Below are positions 16,690 through 26,811 of a DNA stretch of 64,000 bases, piece after piece. Location of the stretch: positions 434,001-498,000 of the forward strand of contig NZ_CP059191.1 in NCBI RefSeq assembly GCF_014251575.1, read 5' to 3'. The notes beneath the pieces were generated by a model. The model searched no databases and was not told where the DNA came from. It saw nothing but the letters and a program-made list of their open reading frames with translations. A program made the position numbers and the translations under genes. Within the stretch, counting starts at the first letter, position 1; each line of letters opens with the position of its first letter. This DNA is from Blattabacterium cuenoti (GTDB lineage: Bacteria > Bacteroidota > Bacteroidia > Flavobacteriales > Blattabacteriaceae).

Positions 16690-17967
16690 ATGAATATTCC
16701 AAAAATAAATAATCTAAAAAGAGTCGTGATTATTGGTGCAGGATTTGCGGGGTTGCAAGTCGCAAAAAAACTAAGAAGAGATAAATTTCAGGTTATTCTT
16801 ATAGATAAGAATAATTATCATACATTTCAACCATTGTTATATCAAGTAGCTACAGCTGGTTTAGAACCGGATTCTATAGCGCATTCCATTAGAAACATTA
16901 TCAAAAAAACAAAAAACTTTTTTTTCAGATTAGCTTATGTTCATTATATCAATACAGAAAAACAGAAAATTTATACAAATGTAGGTGATTTATCTTATGA
17001 CTATTTAATTATATCTACAGGATCTGTTACTAATTATTTTGGAAATAAAAATATTGAGTCTTTTTCCTTACCAATGAAATCAATTCCAGAAGCTTTAAAT
17101 CTTAGAAGTCTTATTTTGCAAGATTTTGAATTTGCTTTGCTAACAAAAGATGCTAAAGAAAGAGAAAGACTTATGACTTTTGTTATTGTAGGAGGAGGCC
17201 CTACCGGAGTAGAACTTGCTGGAGCTTTAGCTGAAATGAAAAAATATGTCCTTCCACATGATTATCCTGATTTAAATATTCAATCTATGAATATTCACTT
17301 GTTACAAGCTTCTCATAGACTGTTAGATGGAATGTCTGAAAAATCAGCAAAACAAGCTTATAAAAATTTGAAAGAATTAGGGGTTATCATTTGGTTAAAT
17401 TGTTTAGTTAAAGATTACGATGGAAAAGTAGTTTTTGTAGAAAAAAATAAAAGGATAGAATCTGCTAACGTTATATGGGCCGCTGGAGTAAAAGGATCTA
17501 TAATAAAAGGATTTCTAAATGAAGACATAAAAGGACATAGGATTTTGGTAGATAATTATCTCAAAACTATAAAATATAAAAATATTTTTGCTATTGGAGA
17601 CGTTGCTTATATGAAGTCTTATCCTAATGGTCATCCTATGACCGCTCAACCTGCTATTCAACAAGGTAATTATTTAGCTGAATATTTTAATCTTTTTTCA
17701 GAAAAAAGAAAAATTAACCCTTTCATTTACAAGAATTTAGGATCTATGGCTACTATTGGAAGAAACAAAGCTGTATGTGATTTTCCCTATTTTAAGTTAA
17801 AAGGTTTTTTAGCATGGATTGTATGGATGTTTGTTCATCTAGTCAGTTTAGTTGGATTTAGAAATAGAGCAATAGCCTTAACAAATTGGATTATTCAATA
17901 TTTCCATTATAATAAAAGCGTACGTTTGATTATAAGACCATTTCATAGAAAAAAAAAAATCATTTAA
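16690..17967 (+). CDS. ndh: Type II NADH:quinone oxidoreductase (NDH-2)
   Basis: Single-subunit, non-proton-pumping NADH dehydrogenase feeding electrons to menaquinone at the inner membrane. Seen: FAD-binding IIGAGFAGLQ (about residues 13-22), NYHTFQPLLYQVATAG, NADH-binding VIVGGGPTGVELAGALAE, FAD contact IFAIGDVA, and a C-terminal amphipathic/hydrophobic region (FLAWIVWMFVHLVSLVGF) for membrane attachment. The ATG at 16690 gives MNIPKINNLKRVV, preferred to a TTG two codons earlier. The coding end has an 11-A run (17949-17959). The stop overlaps the convergent menF by 8 bp. Confidence 0.94.
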   Translation: MNIPKINNLKRVVIIGAGFAGLQVAKKLRRDKFQVILIDKNNYHTFQPLLYQVATAGLEPDSIAHSIRNIIKKTKNFFFRLAYVHYINTEKQKIYTNVGDLSYDYLIISTGSVTNYFGNKNIESFSLPMKSIPEALNLRSLILQDFEFALLTKDAKERERLMTFVIVGGGPTGVELAGALAEMKKYVLPHDYPDLNIQSMNIHLLQASHRLLDGMSEKSAKQAYKNLKELGVIIWLNCLVKDYDGKVVFVEKNKRIESANVIWAAGVKGSIIKGFLNEDIKGHRILVDNYLKTIKYKNIFAIGDVAYMKSYPNGHPMTAQPAIQQGNYLAEYFNLFSEKRKINPFIYKNLGSMATIGRNKAVCDFPYFKLKGFLAWIVWMFVHLVSLVGFRNRAIALTNWIIQYFHYNKSVRLIIRPFHRKKKII

Positions 17968-18997
17968 AAACAAGTTTAGAAAGAATATTTTTGACTTTTT
18001 TTTCTGTTTCTATATATTCTTGATCTATATTACTATCCATAGTGATTCCACTGCCAGCATACAAAGTTATTTCTTTTTTATTTTCTTTGATTCTTGCACA
18101 TCTCAAATGAAGATATAATTCCATGTCTTTTCTGTTTACTGTACCAATGTATCCTGTATAAAAATTTCTTTTATATCCTTCATATTTTTGAATAAAATCT
18201 AAAGATTCCTTTTTAGGAAAACCACATATAGAAGGAGTAGGATGCAGTTGATCTAATACTTTAGAATAATCAGGTTCTTCCAAAAAAGAAAAATAAATTG
18301 GAGTTTTCAAATGTTTTAAATGACCCATTTTTACCGTTTTAGTTTTTTTTAAGAAAATGGATCCTTTATAAGATTTCAATAAATGAATAATGTATTTTAT
18401 TACAATTTTATGCTCTTCTATTTCTTTTTTCGTCCATTTCTTTTGATTCCAAACAGTTCCTGCTAAAGCTACGGTTTGAAATTTATTTTTATGAGATTTA
18501 ATGAGCAACTCTGGAGAACATCCTATCCAAAATCCATGATGGATATCATACCAAAGACTGATTAAAGCATTTGGATAAGAAAAAATTAATTTTTGAAAAG
18601 TTTTTTTCAAATAAAAACTGTGAAAAGAAATTTTTATAGATCTGGATAAAACTACTTTTTTAAAGTGTCCTTTTCGTATTTTTTCTACTGCTTTTTGAAT
18701 CAAATTTTTATATTCTGAAGAGTAAGTTAAAAGAAAAGAATTCTCTTCAGCTTCAGATGTTTCTTTTAAAAAAGATTTCCGTATATCTACATAATAGACT
18801 TTTTTTGGAACGATTTTGATCGTGTAATTATGATCAAAATCTTGAATTAGAAAAAATACATCTCCTTTAGAACCATAATGAGAATAAAAAAAAACTTTAT
18901 TTCCGTAAGGTTTCCTGAAAATAACAAATTGATTTTGGTTCCAATAATTTTTTATAACTTTTTTATAAAAAGAAAAAATACTGATTTTTTTAAACAT
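17960..18997 (-). CDS. menF: Isochorismate synthase (menaquinone pathway)
   Basis: Chorismate-binding enzyme that isomerises chorismate to isochorismate, the entry to menaquinone. The 345-aa protein has the family core in its C-terminal two thirds: KVVLSRSIKI, FWIGCSPELL, VALAGT, then the helix region HPTPSICGFPK and GYIGTV, plus LYAGSGIT near the end with its metal and substrate residues. The N-terminal domain is reduced. It overlaps the thioesterase gene by 8 bp, which fits a menaquinone context, and chorismate itself comes from aroC in this window. Salicylate or anthranilate synthase are less likely alternatives. Confidence 0.87.
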   Translation of the reverse strand: MFKKISIFSFYKKVIKNYWNQNQFVIFRKPYGNKVFFYSHYGSKGDVFFLIQDFDHNYTIKIVPKKVYYVDIRKSFLKETSEAEENSFLLTYSSEYKNLIQKAVEKIRKGHFKKVVLSRSIKISFHSFYLKKTFQKLIFSYPNALISLWYDIHHGFWIGCSPELLIKSHKNKFQTVALAGTVWNQKKWTKKEIEEHKIVIKYIIHLLKSYKGSIFLKKTKTVKMGHLKHLKTPIYFSFLEEPDYSKVLDQLHPTPSICGFPKKESLDFIQKYEGYKRNFYTGYIGTVNRKDMELYLHLRCARIKENKKEITLYAGSGITMDSNIDQEYIETEKKVKNILSKLVFK

Positions 18998-19448
18998 ATT
19001 TTTTAATTATAATATTAGTCATTTTACAAAAACTAATGATAGTTTCTTTTTCATTATAAACATCAATTTGAATAACATGTAAAGTTTTTCCTTTATGAAA
19101 AATTTTAGCTTTAGCAAATAAAAATCCTTTTTTTATACATAGAATATGATTGGCAGAAATTTCAATGTTAAAAACATTGAAATTATTTTTTTCTGCACTT
19201 TTTGCACTTTTATCTTCTTCAAGATTAATAAAAGATAAAGAACATCCTACAGTTTCAGCCAAAGTGATTGTAGCTCCTCCATGAAGATAACCAAAAGGTT
19301 GTAAAATCTTATTACTTATTGGCATTTTTGCTATCAAAAAATCTAATTCTGTGGATAAAAAAATAAACTGAATGTGCATTTCACTTATCAATGTATTTTT
19401 TTTTAGATTATTTAATTCATTTAATAATTCTTTAATTCTTTTTTTCAT
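18990..19448 (-). CDS. Hotdog-fold thioesterase (PaaI family), probable DHNA-CoA hydrolase
   Basis: A 152-aa PaaI-type hotdog thioesterase. Seen: FGYLHGGATITLAETVG, with the HGG turn and the catalytic Glu of the family, and the central strand FNIEISANHI. It overlaps menF by 8 bp, so the natural guess is hydrolysis of 1,4-dihydroxy-2-naphthoyl-CoA in menaquinone synthesis (MenI role). That is inference from context: the family also includes phenylacetyl-CoA thioesterases. It has an insertion of Ser/Ala/Lys residues (about 75-90) not expected in the core fold. Confidence 0.78.
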   Translation of the reverse strand: MKKRIKELLNELNNLKKNTLISEMHIQFIFLSTELDFLIAKMPISNKILQPFGYLHGGATITLAETVGCSLSFINLEEDKSAKSAEKNNFNVFNIEISANHILCIKKGFLFAKAKIFHKGKTLHVIQIDVYNEKETIISFCKMTNIIIKKYV

Positions 19449-19532
19449 ACAAAAAATAAATTAAAGATAACCTTTTGGTCTAATTTTCTAGATTACATTA
19501 TTTTGTTTGCTTAAGATTTAAAATTAACGAAT

Positions 19533-20066
19533 ATGAATAAAATAGTAGATGAAGACTTTATTCCTTTGATAGGAAAAGGAAATCAAATTATTGGATTTGA
19601 AAAAAAAGAAAAAATTCATTCAGAAGGACTTTTTCATAGCGCTGTTTCTGTATTTATTTTTAATCCAAAAAATGATTTAATGTTACAAAAAAGATCTTCA
19701 AGAAAATATCATTCTTCTTTACTTTGGACTAATACATGTTGCAGCCATCCTAGAAAAAATGAATCTGTTTTAACAGCAGCTCATCGTTGTTTAATAGAGG
19801 AAATGGGATTTGATTGTTTCTTAGAAAAAAGATTTTGTTTTACTTATTATGAATATTTAAACAATGGACTGATAGAAAATGAATTAGATCATGTTTTTGT
19901 TGGATATTATGAAAAATCTCCAATTATCAATTATAAAGAAGTTGATAATTGGAAATGGACTTCGTTAAATGAATTAATTAAAAATGTTCATCTTTATCCA
20001 GATTCTTACACAATCTGGTTAAAAATTATCCTGAAGAATTATATAAATCAGTTAAACATTCATTAA
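19533..20066 (+). CDS. idi: Isopentenyl-diphosphate delta-isomerase, type I
   Basis: Nudix-fold isomerase interconverting IPP and DMAPP for isoprenoids, menaquinone side chain and the i6A of tRNA. The 177-aa length is normal. Seen: LMLQKRSSRKYH, the Mn-binding/active-site LWTNTCCSHPR (catalytic Cys), the Nudix-like AAHRCLIEEMGF and ENELDHVFVG with catalytic Glu. Begins the forward run idi-PTPS-gcvT. Only 3 bp separate it from the next gene. DMAPP made here is the substrate of MiaA. Confidence 0.95.
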   Translation: MNKIVDEDFIPLIGKGNQIIGFEKKEKIHSEGLFHSAVSVFIFNPKNDLMLQKRSSRKYHSSLLWTNTCCSHPRKNESVLTAAHRCLIEEMGFDCFLEKRFCFTYYEYLNNGLIENELDHVFVGYYEKSPIINYKEVDNWKWTSLNELIKNVHLYPDSYTIWLKIILKNYINQLNIH

Positions 20067-20069
20067 ATC

Positions 20070-20480
20070 ATGAAAGCAACCATAAGTAGAAAAGGGTATT
20101 TCAGTGCAGCACACAGACTTTATAATAGACATTGGAATTATCAAAAAAATATAGAAATATTTGGAAAATGTGCATATTTAAATTATCATGGACATAATTA
20201 TGAATATATAGCCAGTGTCACAGGTGAAGTTGATAAAGAAACAGGATTTGTTCTTAGTCTACATAAATTAAGAGATCTTCTTCGTGAAGAAATAGAAAAA
20301 CTTTTTGATCATAAAAACATTAATTTAGATTTGAAAGAGTTTTCTTCTGTAAATCCTACTGCGGAAAATATTGTTATTTTCATGTGGAATAAAATAAATA
20401 AAAGAATATCTTCTAATTTTGATTTGAAAATAACTTTATACGAAACGGGAAATAATTTTGTTGAATATGATGGAAAATAA
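20070..20480 (+). CDS. 6-pyruvoyl/6-carboxy-tetrahydropterin synthase family
   Basis: A 136-aa pterin synthase of the PTPS/QueD family. Seen: FSAAHRL (first zinc ligand), GKCAYLNYHGHNYEY with the catalytic Cys and HGH zinc ligands, VLSLHKLRD, FDHKNINLD and the PTAEN word. The Cys is five residues before HGH, as in eukaryotic-type PTPS, whereas QueD has three. The product could be a queuosine precursor or a pterin. No queC, queE or folE is in the window to decide. The 3' end overlaps gcvT by 14 bp. Confidence 0.87.
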   Translation: MKATISRKGYFSAAHRLYNRHWNYQKNIEIFGKCAYLNYHGHNYEYIASVTGEVDKETGFVLSLHKLRDLLREEIEKLFDHKNINLDLKEFSSVNPTAENIVIFMWNKINKRISSNFDLKITLYETGNNFVEYDGK

Positions 20481-21579
20481 TTTGAAAAAAACAATTTTAT
20501 ATGAAAATCATATACGTTTAGGCGCTAAAATGATTGATTATTCTGGATTTTGTATGCCTCTTCAATACACTTCTTCTTTAATAGAACATATGTCTGTAAG
20601 AAATAAAGCTGGTATTTTTGATGTTAGTCATATGGGGAAGTTCATTTTGAATGGAAAACATTCCATGGATTTAGTACAGTATTTAACCACAAATGATTTG
20701 TCGAAAATAAAAATAGGACAAGCTCAATATAGCTGTTTCATTAATAATCATGGAGGAATTATAGATGATTTAGTGATTTATAAGATTTCTGAAAAAAAGT
20801 TATTACTTATAGTTAATGCAGTTAATATTGAAAAAAATAAAAAATGGATAAATTATCATATAAAAAAAAATTCTTATAATATAGAATTTATAGATTTTTC
20901 TCAAAAATATTCTCTATTGGCTATTCAAGGACCATTATCATTGTTTTATATTCAAAAATTAACTAATATACCATTGCAAAAAATTCCTTTTTATAATTTT
21001 GAAATAGGAGAATTTTCAGGAATTAAAAACGTATTGATTTCTTGTACTGGATATACGGGATCTAAAGGAGTGGAAATTTATATTCCTAATGAATATGCTG
21101 AAAAAATATGGAATGATATTTTAGAAGTAGAAAAAAATAAAATAATTCCTTGCGGAATAGCCAGTAGAAACTCATTAAGATTAGAAATGGGATATCGTTT
21201 ATATGGACAAGATCTTTGTGAAGAAATAACTCCCATAGAAGCAGGATTATCTTGGATCATAAAATTTGAAAAAAAATTTATTGCAAGAGAAATACTACAA
21301 AAACAAAAAAAGAAAGGAGAATACAAAAAATTTATATCTTTTCTTGTAGAAGAAAAAGGAAAAATTCCAAGACAGGGATACTTTTTAATAGATAAAGATG
21401 ATAATCTTATTGGAAATGTAACTTCTGGTATTTTTTCTCCAGTTTTAAAAAAAGGAATTGGATTAGGATATTTTTTGAATCAAAAACAAAAAAAAGATTC
21501 TGTTTTTCTTTCAATAAGAAAAAAAAAGATTCCTATTAAAGTGGTAAATTTACCCTTTATAAATATTAAAAATGATTAA
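20467..21579 (+). CDS. gcvT: Aminomethyltransferase, glycine cleavage T protein
   Basis: T protein of the glycine cleavage system: moves the methylene group from the H-protein-bound intermediate to tetrahydrofolate, releasing ammonia. About 370 aa, usual length. Seen: LGAKMIDYSGFCMPLQY, GIFDVSHMGKF, the folate region GGIIDDLVIY with its catalytic Asp, and GYRLYGQDL...TPIEAGLSW. ATG 20467 (or 20470) is preferred to a TTG at 20458. The start lies inside the preceding gene. Supports one-carbon supply; gcvP and gcvH are not in the window. Confidence 0.95.
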   Translation: MMENNLKKTILYENHIRLGAKMIDYSGFCMPLQYTSSLIEHMSVRNKAGIFDVSHMGKFILNGKHSMDLVQYLTTNDLSKIKIGQAQYSCFINNHGGIIDDLVIYKISEKKLLLIVNAVNIEKNKKWINYHIKKNSYNIEFIDFSQKYSLLAIQGPLSLFYIQKLTNIPLQKIPFYNFEIGEFSGIKNVLISCTGYTGSKGVEIYIPNEYAEKIWNDILEVEKNKIIPCGIASRNSLRLEMGYRLYGQDLCEEITPIEAGLSWIIKFEKKFIAREILQKQKKKGEYKKFISFLVEEKGKIPRQGYFLIDKDDNLIGNVTSGIFSPVLKKGIGLGYFLNQKQKKDSVFLSIRKKKIPIKVVNLPFINIKND

Positions 21580-21619
21580 TTTTTATTCAATTCATAATAG
21601 ACTAAGAATTCAAAAATGA

Positions 21620-22999
21620 ATCATTTCAAATATTAATTTTATCAAAAAAAACGAAACATATTCGAAACATATTAAAAAAAATTTCTTGTTAGCTATTCCT
21701 GTATTTTTTACTCAATTAGGAGTTATATGTATAGGTTTATCTGATAATATTATGGTTGGTTTTTTGGGTAAAAAAGCTTTATCTTCAGTTTCATTAGCCA
21801 ATGCTGTTTTTTTTATTACAGTCATTTTTGGATTGGGAATATCTACATCTATTTCTTCTCTAATAGCATCTATAGATGCAAAACAAGAATACAAAAAAGG
21901 TGCTATTATTTTTTATCATGGATTGATTATTAATTTTTTTTTATCCATATTTATGTATGGGTTAATACATGTTTTTTCTTATATCCTACCTTATTTAGGA
22001 CAACCTAAAGAAATATTGAGTGAAACTATATCATTTCTAAAGATAATAGCTATTTCTTTTATTCCATGGATGATATTTGAAGTTTTTAGAAAATTTTCGG
22101 AAGGATTATCCTTAGTTTTTCCAGGTCTTATTATTACTTGGGTTTCAGCTTTCATTAACATCATATTAAATTATGTATTTCTTAACGGAATCTGTGGATT
22201 TCCTAAATTAGGAACTGTGGGAGTAGCTTATTCTACCTTAGTATCTCGTATAACTATGCTAATAGGAATTTTAATTTTATTGTACCAACATAGAAAAGTC
22301 CATAATTATTATAATCATTTTAAATATTTTTTTCTAAAAAAAAAATATTTAAAAAAAATACTCCAAATAGGGATTCCTTCTGGATTACATATGTTATTTG
22401 AAATGAGTGCTTTTGCTGTTTCTTCTTTTATATCAGGAAAATTTGGGATTAAAGTATTGGCTGCCCATCAAATTGTTATCAGTTTGGTCTCTTCTACCTT
22501 TCTTCTAAATACAGGTCTTTCTGTAGCTGCCACAATAAGAATAGGAAATCAGTTTGCTTTAAAAAATTATTCTGAGTTAAGAAAAATAGGAAAATCTATT
22601 TTTTTAATGGGAGTTGTTTTTATGTTAATTTGTAGTTTATTCTTTTTTTTCTTTAGAAGATATATTCCTCACATTTATATAAAAAATGATTATGAGGTAG
22701 TTCAAATTGCAGAAAAAATGATTATTATTGCTAGTTTTTTTCAGTTATCTGATGGGTTACAAGGAATTATTCTTGGAGCTTTAAGAGGATTGCAAGATGT
22801 TCATATTCCTATGTGGATCAGTTTTTTTTCCTATTGGATTATTGCTTTACCTACAGCTTGGTTTTTATCTATTAGAATAGGAGGACATGGAGTCTGGATT
22901 GGATTAGGATTAGGACTTACTGTATCAGCTATACTTCTTTTTATAAGATATGAAACTATAACTAAAAGACTTACGAAAGGAAATATAATAAATAACTAA
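21620..22999 (+). CDS. MATE-family multidrug/Na+ efflux protein
   Basis: Twelve-helix exporter of the NorM/MATE type, with two homologous halves (first helix LLAIPVFFTQLGVICIG, second half opening with GIPSGLHMLFEMSAFAV). The usual length is about 440-460 aa. The first ATG/GTG/TTG in frame is TTG 21686, which falls inside the first helix. The frame is open back to 21620, with a plausible leader IKKNETYSKHIKKNF, but it has only ATC/ATT codons to start from. An ATG at 21616 is out of frame by one base. Either a non-AUG start, the TTG start, or a small indel is possible. Substrate unknown. Confidence 0.85.
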   Translation: MISNINFIKKNETYSKHIKKNFLLAIPVFFTQLGVICIGLSDNIMVGFLGKKALSSVSLANAVFFITVIFGLGISTSISSLIASIDAKQEYKKGAIIFYHGLIINFFLSIFMYGLIHVFSYILPYLGQPKEILSETISFLKIIAISFIPWMIFEVFRKFSEGLSLVFPGLIITWVSAFINIILNYVFLNGICGFPKLGTVGVAYSTLVSRITMLIGILILLYQHRKVHNYYNHFKYFFLKKKYLKKILQIGIPSGLHMLFEMSAFAVSSFISGKFGIKVLAAHQIVISLVSSTFLLNTGLSVAATIRIGNQFALKNYSELRKIGKSIFLMGVVFMLICSLFFFFFRRYIPHIYIKNDYEVVQIAEKMIIIASFFQLSDGLQGIILGALRGLQDVHIPMWISFFSYWIIALPTAWFLSIRIGGHGVWIGLGLGLTVSAILLFIRYETITKRLTKGNIINN

Positions 23000-23035
23000 T
23001 ATTCAATTAAATAATCATAGTTAATAATAATTATC

Positions 23036-23043
23036 TATATTTG
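23036..23043 (+). promoter_or_regulatory. Putative -7 promoter element of the DEAD-box helicase gene
   Basis: TATATTTG matches TAnnTTTG, in a 95-bp gap. The leader would be about 45 nt and AT-rich, with an imperfect hairpin. Confidence 0.4.
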
Positions 23044-23094
23044 TTAATATAATAAGTGAAAAATTAAAAAATTTAATTTTTTAACCATTCTTTT

Positions 23095-24732
23095 ATGAAA
23101 AAAACATTTAAAGAATACAATTTTTTTAACAATAATATTCTTAAAGCTTTAGAAGATATTGGTTTTAAATATCCTACTCCTATACAAGAAAAAGTTATTC
23201 CATTCTTGCTTTCTTCAGAAAGAGATATTATAGCATTAGCTCAAACAGGAACTGGAAAAACAGCCGCTTTTGGATTACCAATCATTCAAAATATAAATTT
23301 TGATCTGAGTATCCCTCAAGCTTTTATTTTATGTCCTACGAGAGAACTTTGTATACAAATTACTCGTGATCTCTGTCGTTTTTCTAAATTCTTATCGTCA
23401 ATTAAAATTATTTCTTTGTATGGAGGAGTAAATATAGATTCTCAAATTAAATCATTGCAAAATAAGACTCACATTATAATAGGAACTCCAGGTCGAATTA
23501 TTGATTTAATAAAAAGAAAGAAATTGCATCTTGCAAATATTAAATATTTGATTCTTGATGAAGCGGATGAAATGCTAAATATGGGATTTAAAGAAGAGTT
23601 GGATTACATAATAGATATGTTACCAAAAAAAAGACAAAGTCTTCTTTTTTCAGCAACAATGTCCAAATATATGAATATCATTGCTCATACTTATTTAACG
23701 GATCCAGTGGAAATAATTACAGGTCAAAAAAATATTGGATCTGATGATATCAAGCACATTTATTATATAGTAGGTCATTTAAACAAAAAATATTTAGCTC
23801 TAAAAAGAATTGTAGACATTAATCCTGATATTTATGGAATTATATTTTGTAGCACAAAAAAAGAAACTAAAGAAATAGCTGAACATCTCATAAAAGATGG
23901 TTATAATGCTGATGCTTTATATGGAGATCTTTCACAAACACAACGTGAATCTGTGATGAATCGATTTAGAAACAAAAATTTGCAATTTCTCGTTGCTACG
24001 GATGTAGCGGCTCGTGGATTAGATATCAATAATATAACTCATGTCATAAATTATAATCTTCCAAAAGAAAGTGAGATCTATCTACATAGAAGTGGTCGTA
24101 CTGGAAGAGCTGGAAATTCTGGAATTTCTGTTTGTATTATACACACCAAAGAAACCAGAAATTTAAAAGAGTTTGAAAGGAAAATTGGAAAAAATTTTGA
24201 ACGATTCATGGTTCCTAGTGGAAAAGAAATATGCGAAAAGCAACTGCTTTATTTTATAGGAAAAGTCAAAAAAGTAGTTGTAGATGAACAATTAATGAAA
24301 AAATTTCTTCCTGAAATACAAAAAAATTTAGAGTTTTTTGACAAAGAAGAATTGATAAAACGTTTTTCTTGGATTGAATTTAATCGTTTTATAAATTATT
24401 ATAAAAATTCTAAGGATATAAATCCCAATAATAATATTATTGTCAATAATAAATTCAAAAAGAAACTTTTGTCAAGGTCAAAAAAATCAAGAAAAGAATC
24501 TTTTTCCAAACTTTTTTTGAATAGAGGATCTAAAGACAATTTAACAAAATTAGGGTTAATCAATTTAATTAATCAAGCAGTTAAAAATTCACGTATTCAT
24601 ATTGGACATATAGAAATTTTATCAAATTCTTCATTATTCGAAGTAGAAAAACGTTATAGAAATAAAATATTAATAGGAATGAGTAGAATCAACCATTTAG
24701 GAAGACCTATTTCTGTAGAGATTAAAAATTAA
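23095..24732 (+). CDS. deaD: DEAD-box RNA helicase (DeaD/CsdA type)
   Basis: ATP-dependent RNA helicase, 545 aa, for ribosome assembly and mRNA structure removal. Seen: Q motif FKYPTPIQ, motif [12 protein letters not shown] (about residues 50-60), PTREL, motif [10 protein letters not shown], motif [17 protein letters not shown] and [10 protein letters not shown]. The C-terminal 75 residues form a DbpA-like RNA-binding domain ([20 protein letters not shown]...GRPISVEI), typical of DeaD/CsdA relatives. It is followed 7 bp later by aroC. Confidence 0.93.
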   Translation: MKKTFKEYNFFNNNILKALEDIGFKYPTPIQEKVIPFLLSSERDIIALAQTGTGKTAAFGLPIIQNINFDLSIPQAFILCPTRELCIQITRDLCRFSKFLSSIKIISLYGGVNIDSQIKSLQNKTHIIIGTPGRIIDLIKRKKLHLANIKYLILDEADEMLNMGFKEELDYIIDMLPKKRQSLLFSATMSKYMNIIAHTYLTDPVEIITGQKNIGSDDIKHIYYIVGHLNKKYLALKRIVDINPDIYGIIFCSTKKETKEIAEHLIKDGYNADALYGDLSQTQRESVMNRFRNKNLQFLVATDVAARGLDINNITHVINYNLPKESEIYLHRSGRTGRAGNSGISVCIIHTKETRNLKEFERKIGKNFERFMVPSGKEICEKQLLYFIGKVKKVVVDEQLMKKFLPEIQKNLEFFDKEELIKRFSWIEFNRFINYYKNSKDINPNNNIIVNNKFKKKLLSRSKKSRKESFSKLFLNRGSKDNLTKLGLINLINQAVKNSRIHIGHIEILSNSSLFEVEKRYRNKILIGMSRINHLGRPISVEIKN

Positions 24733-24739
24733 AATTGAT

Positions 24740-25825
24740 ATGGCAGGGAATACTTTTGGTAAATTATTTAGAATTAGTACTTTTGGAGAAAGTCATGGAA
24801 CAGCTTTAGGAGGTGTAATAGATGGATGTCCAGCAGGTTTGGAATTAAATTTTGATGAAATTCAATATGAATTAAATCGTAGAAAACCAGGTCAATCATC
24901 TATAGTCACTCAAAGAAATGAACCTGATCAAGTGAATTTTTTATCTGGAATTTTTGATAATAAAACAACAGGAACTCCTATTGGTTTTATTATTTATAAC
25001 AAAGATCATAATTCAGATGATTATAAACATATTAAGGATGTTTATCGTCCATCTCATTCAGATTTTACATATGAAAATAAATATGGAGTTAGAGATTACA
25101 GAGGTGGAGGGCGCTCTTCTGCCAGAGAAACAATATGTAGAGTGGTAGCTGGAGCTATAGCCAAACAATTAATAAAAGATATAAAAATTACATCTTATGT
25201 TTCTTCTGTAGGAGATATTTCTATTAATAAATCTTATCAAGAATTGGATTTATCCAGAAGATCTATAGAAAGGAATCCTATAAGATGTCCTGATCCATCT
25301 GTCGCAAAAAAAATGATATGTAAAATTAAAAAGATAAAAAATAAAGGAGATACAATAGGAGGAACTATTACTTGTGTTATTCAAAATGTTCCAATAGGAA
25401 TGGGAGAACCAGTTTTTGATAAATTACATGCTGAACTTGGAAAAGCGATGCTTTCAATTAATGCTGTGAAAGGGTTCGAATATGGAAGTGGATTTTATGG
25501 AACTAAACTAACCGGTTCTCAACATAATGATCTATTTCATAAAAATGGAAAAACTAAAACAAACTTATCTGGAGGAATACAAGGTGGGATATCAAATGGA
25601 ATGGACATTTATTTTAGAATAGCTTTCAAACCTGTAGCTACAATAATGCAAAAACAAAAAACTATAGATAGAAATGGTAATTTTGTTTTGATAGAAGGGA
25701 AGGGAAGACATGATCCTTGTGTTTTACCACGTGCAATACCCATTGTTGAATCGATGATTGCTTTAGTTTTAGCAGATTATTGGATGTATACTAAATTATC
25801 TAAATTAAATACACTTCAATATTGA
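24740..25825 (+). CDS. aroC: Chorismate synthase
   Basis: Final step of the shikimate pathway: converts EPSP to chorismate with reduced FMN. The 361 aa are normal. Seen: N-terminal [15 protein letters not shown], the RPSHSD word, the FMN/substrate region [26 protein letters not shown], and [16 protein letters not shown]. Feeds menaquinone (menF here), aromatic amino acids and folate. The stop overlaps the TTG start of miaA (TTGA), so the two are coupled. Confidence 0.97.
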   Translation: MAGNTFGKLFRISTFGESHGTALGGVIDGCPAGLELNFDEIQYELNRRKPGQSSIVTQRNEPDQVNFLSGIFDNKTTGTPIGFIIYNKDHNSDDYKHIKDVYRPSHSDFTYENKYGVRDYRGGGRSSARETICRVVAGAIAKQLIKDIKITSYVSSVGDISINKSYQELDLSRRSIERNPIRCPDPSVAKKMICKIKKIKNKGDTIGGTITCVIQNVPIGMGEPVFDKLHAELGKAMLSINAVKGFEYGSGFYGTKLTGSQHNDLFHKNGKTKTNLSGGIQGGISNGMDIYFRIAFKPVATIMQKQKTIDRNGNFVLIEGKGRHDPCVLPRAIPIVESMIALVLADYWMYTKLSKLNTLQY

Positions 25826-26766
25826 ATCAAAAATTTATTATTTTTATTTTGGGACCAACATGTGTTGGAAAAACTTTCGTATCCTTATTTTTAGCTGAAA
25901 AATTAAAAACTGAAATCTTATCTTGTGATTCTAGACAATTTTATAAAGAACTCAGAATAGGCACTTCTATGCCTACAGAAAAAGAACTTTCTAGAATTCC
26001 TCATCATTTCATAGGACATTTAAATATTCACCAAATTTACAATGCTAAACTATTTGAAATAGACTGTTTAGAAAAAATTTATAAATTATTTGAAAAATAT
26101 TCTATTCTAATTATGGTAGGAGGATCTGGATTGTATGAAAAAGCTATAACAGAAGGGTTGTCTAATTTACCTGAAATAGACTTAAATATTAGAAATGATT
26201 TAATTTTTCATTTTAAAAAAAAGGGAATATCTTTTTTGCAAAAGGAATTTAAAAAATTCAAAAAAAAAGATAAATTAATAATAGATATTAATAATCCAAG
26301 ACGTCTGATGAGGTATTTGGAAATCGTAAAATCTACAGGACATTCTCCTTCCTTTTTTTTGAAAAAAAGACTAAAAAAAAGAAATTTTGTGATTTTTAAA
26401 ATAGGATTGATCATGTCTAAATATGAAATCTATTCTAGAATAAATGATAGGGTAGAAAATATGATCAAAAAAGGTCTGTTAGATGAAGCAAAAAACTATT
26501 ATCATTATAGAAATTTAAATAGTTTGAAAACTATAGGTTATAAAGAAATTTTTGAATTTCTTCATAATAAAGAAAGAAATTGTTTGAATGAAACTATAGA
26601 AAAAATAAAAACAAATACTAGAAAATATGCAAAAAGACAATTAACTTGGTATAGAAAAGATTCTTCTATAAAATGGTTTAATCCAAAAGAAAAAGAAAAA
26701 ATTTTTAATTTCATTTTAAAAATAGTGGGCAATACTGGATTTGAACCAGTGACCCCCTGCTTGTAA
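25822..26766 (+). CDS. miaA: tRNA dimethylallyltransferase
   Basis: Adds the dimethylallyl group to A37 of tRNAs reading UNN codons, preparing the substrate of MiaB. Seen: P-loop [11 protein letters not shown] (about residues 8-18), [17 protein letters not shown], the HHFIGH word, [12 protein letters not shown], and the C-terminal zone RQLTWYRKD. Translation starts at TTG 25822 within the aroC stop; no ATG is near. The frame has no stop before it enters the antisense tRNA-Val gene, where it ends. The last 13 or so residues ([12 protein letters not shown]) are an accidental translation of that tRNA. Confidence 0.94.
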   Translation: MNQKFIIFILGPTCVGKTFVSLFLAEKLKTEILSCDSRQFYKELRIGTSMPTEKELSRIPHHFIGHLNIHQIYNAKLFEIDCLEKIYKLFEKYSILIMVGGSGLYEKAITEGLSNLPEIDLNIRNDLIFHFKKKGISFLQKEFKKFKKKDKLIIDINNPRRLMRYLEIVKSTGHSPSFFLKKRLKKRNFVIFKIGLIMSKYEIYSRINDRVENMIKKGLLDEAKNYYHYRNLNSLKTIGYKEIFEFLHNKERNCLNETIEKIKTNTRKYAKRQLTWYRKDSSIKWFNPKEKEKIFNFILKIVGNTGFEPVTPCL

Positions 26767-26801
26767 AACAGATGCTCTAAACCAAACTGAGCTAATTGCC
26801 C
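26726..26801 (-). tRNA. tRNA-Val (UAC)
   Basis: A complete cloverleaf on the reverse strand: acceptor GGGCAAT/ATTGCCC, D arm GCTCAGTTTGGTTTAGAGC, anticodon loop TTTACAA (anticodon TAC), and T arm with GGTTCAAATCC. CCA is not encoded. Its 3' 41 bases lie antisense to the end of miaA. Confidence 0.95.
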
Positions 26802-26811
26802 TTCTATCCAC

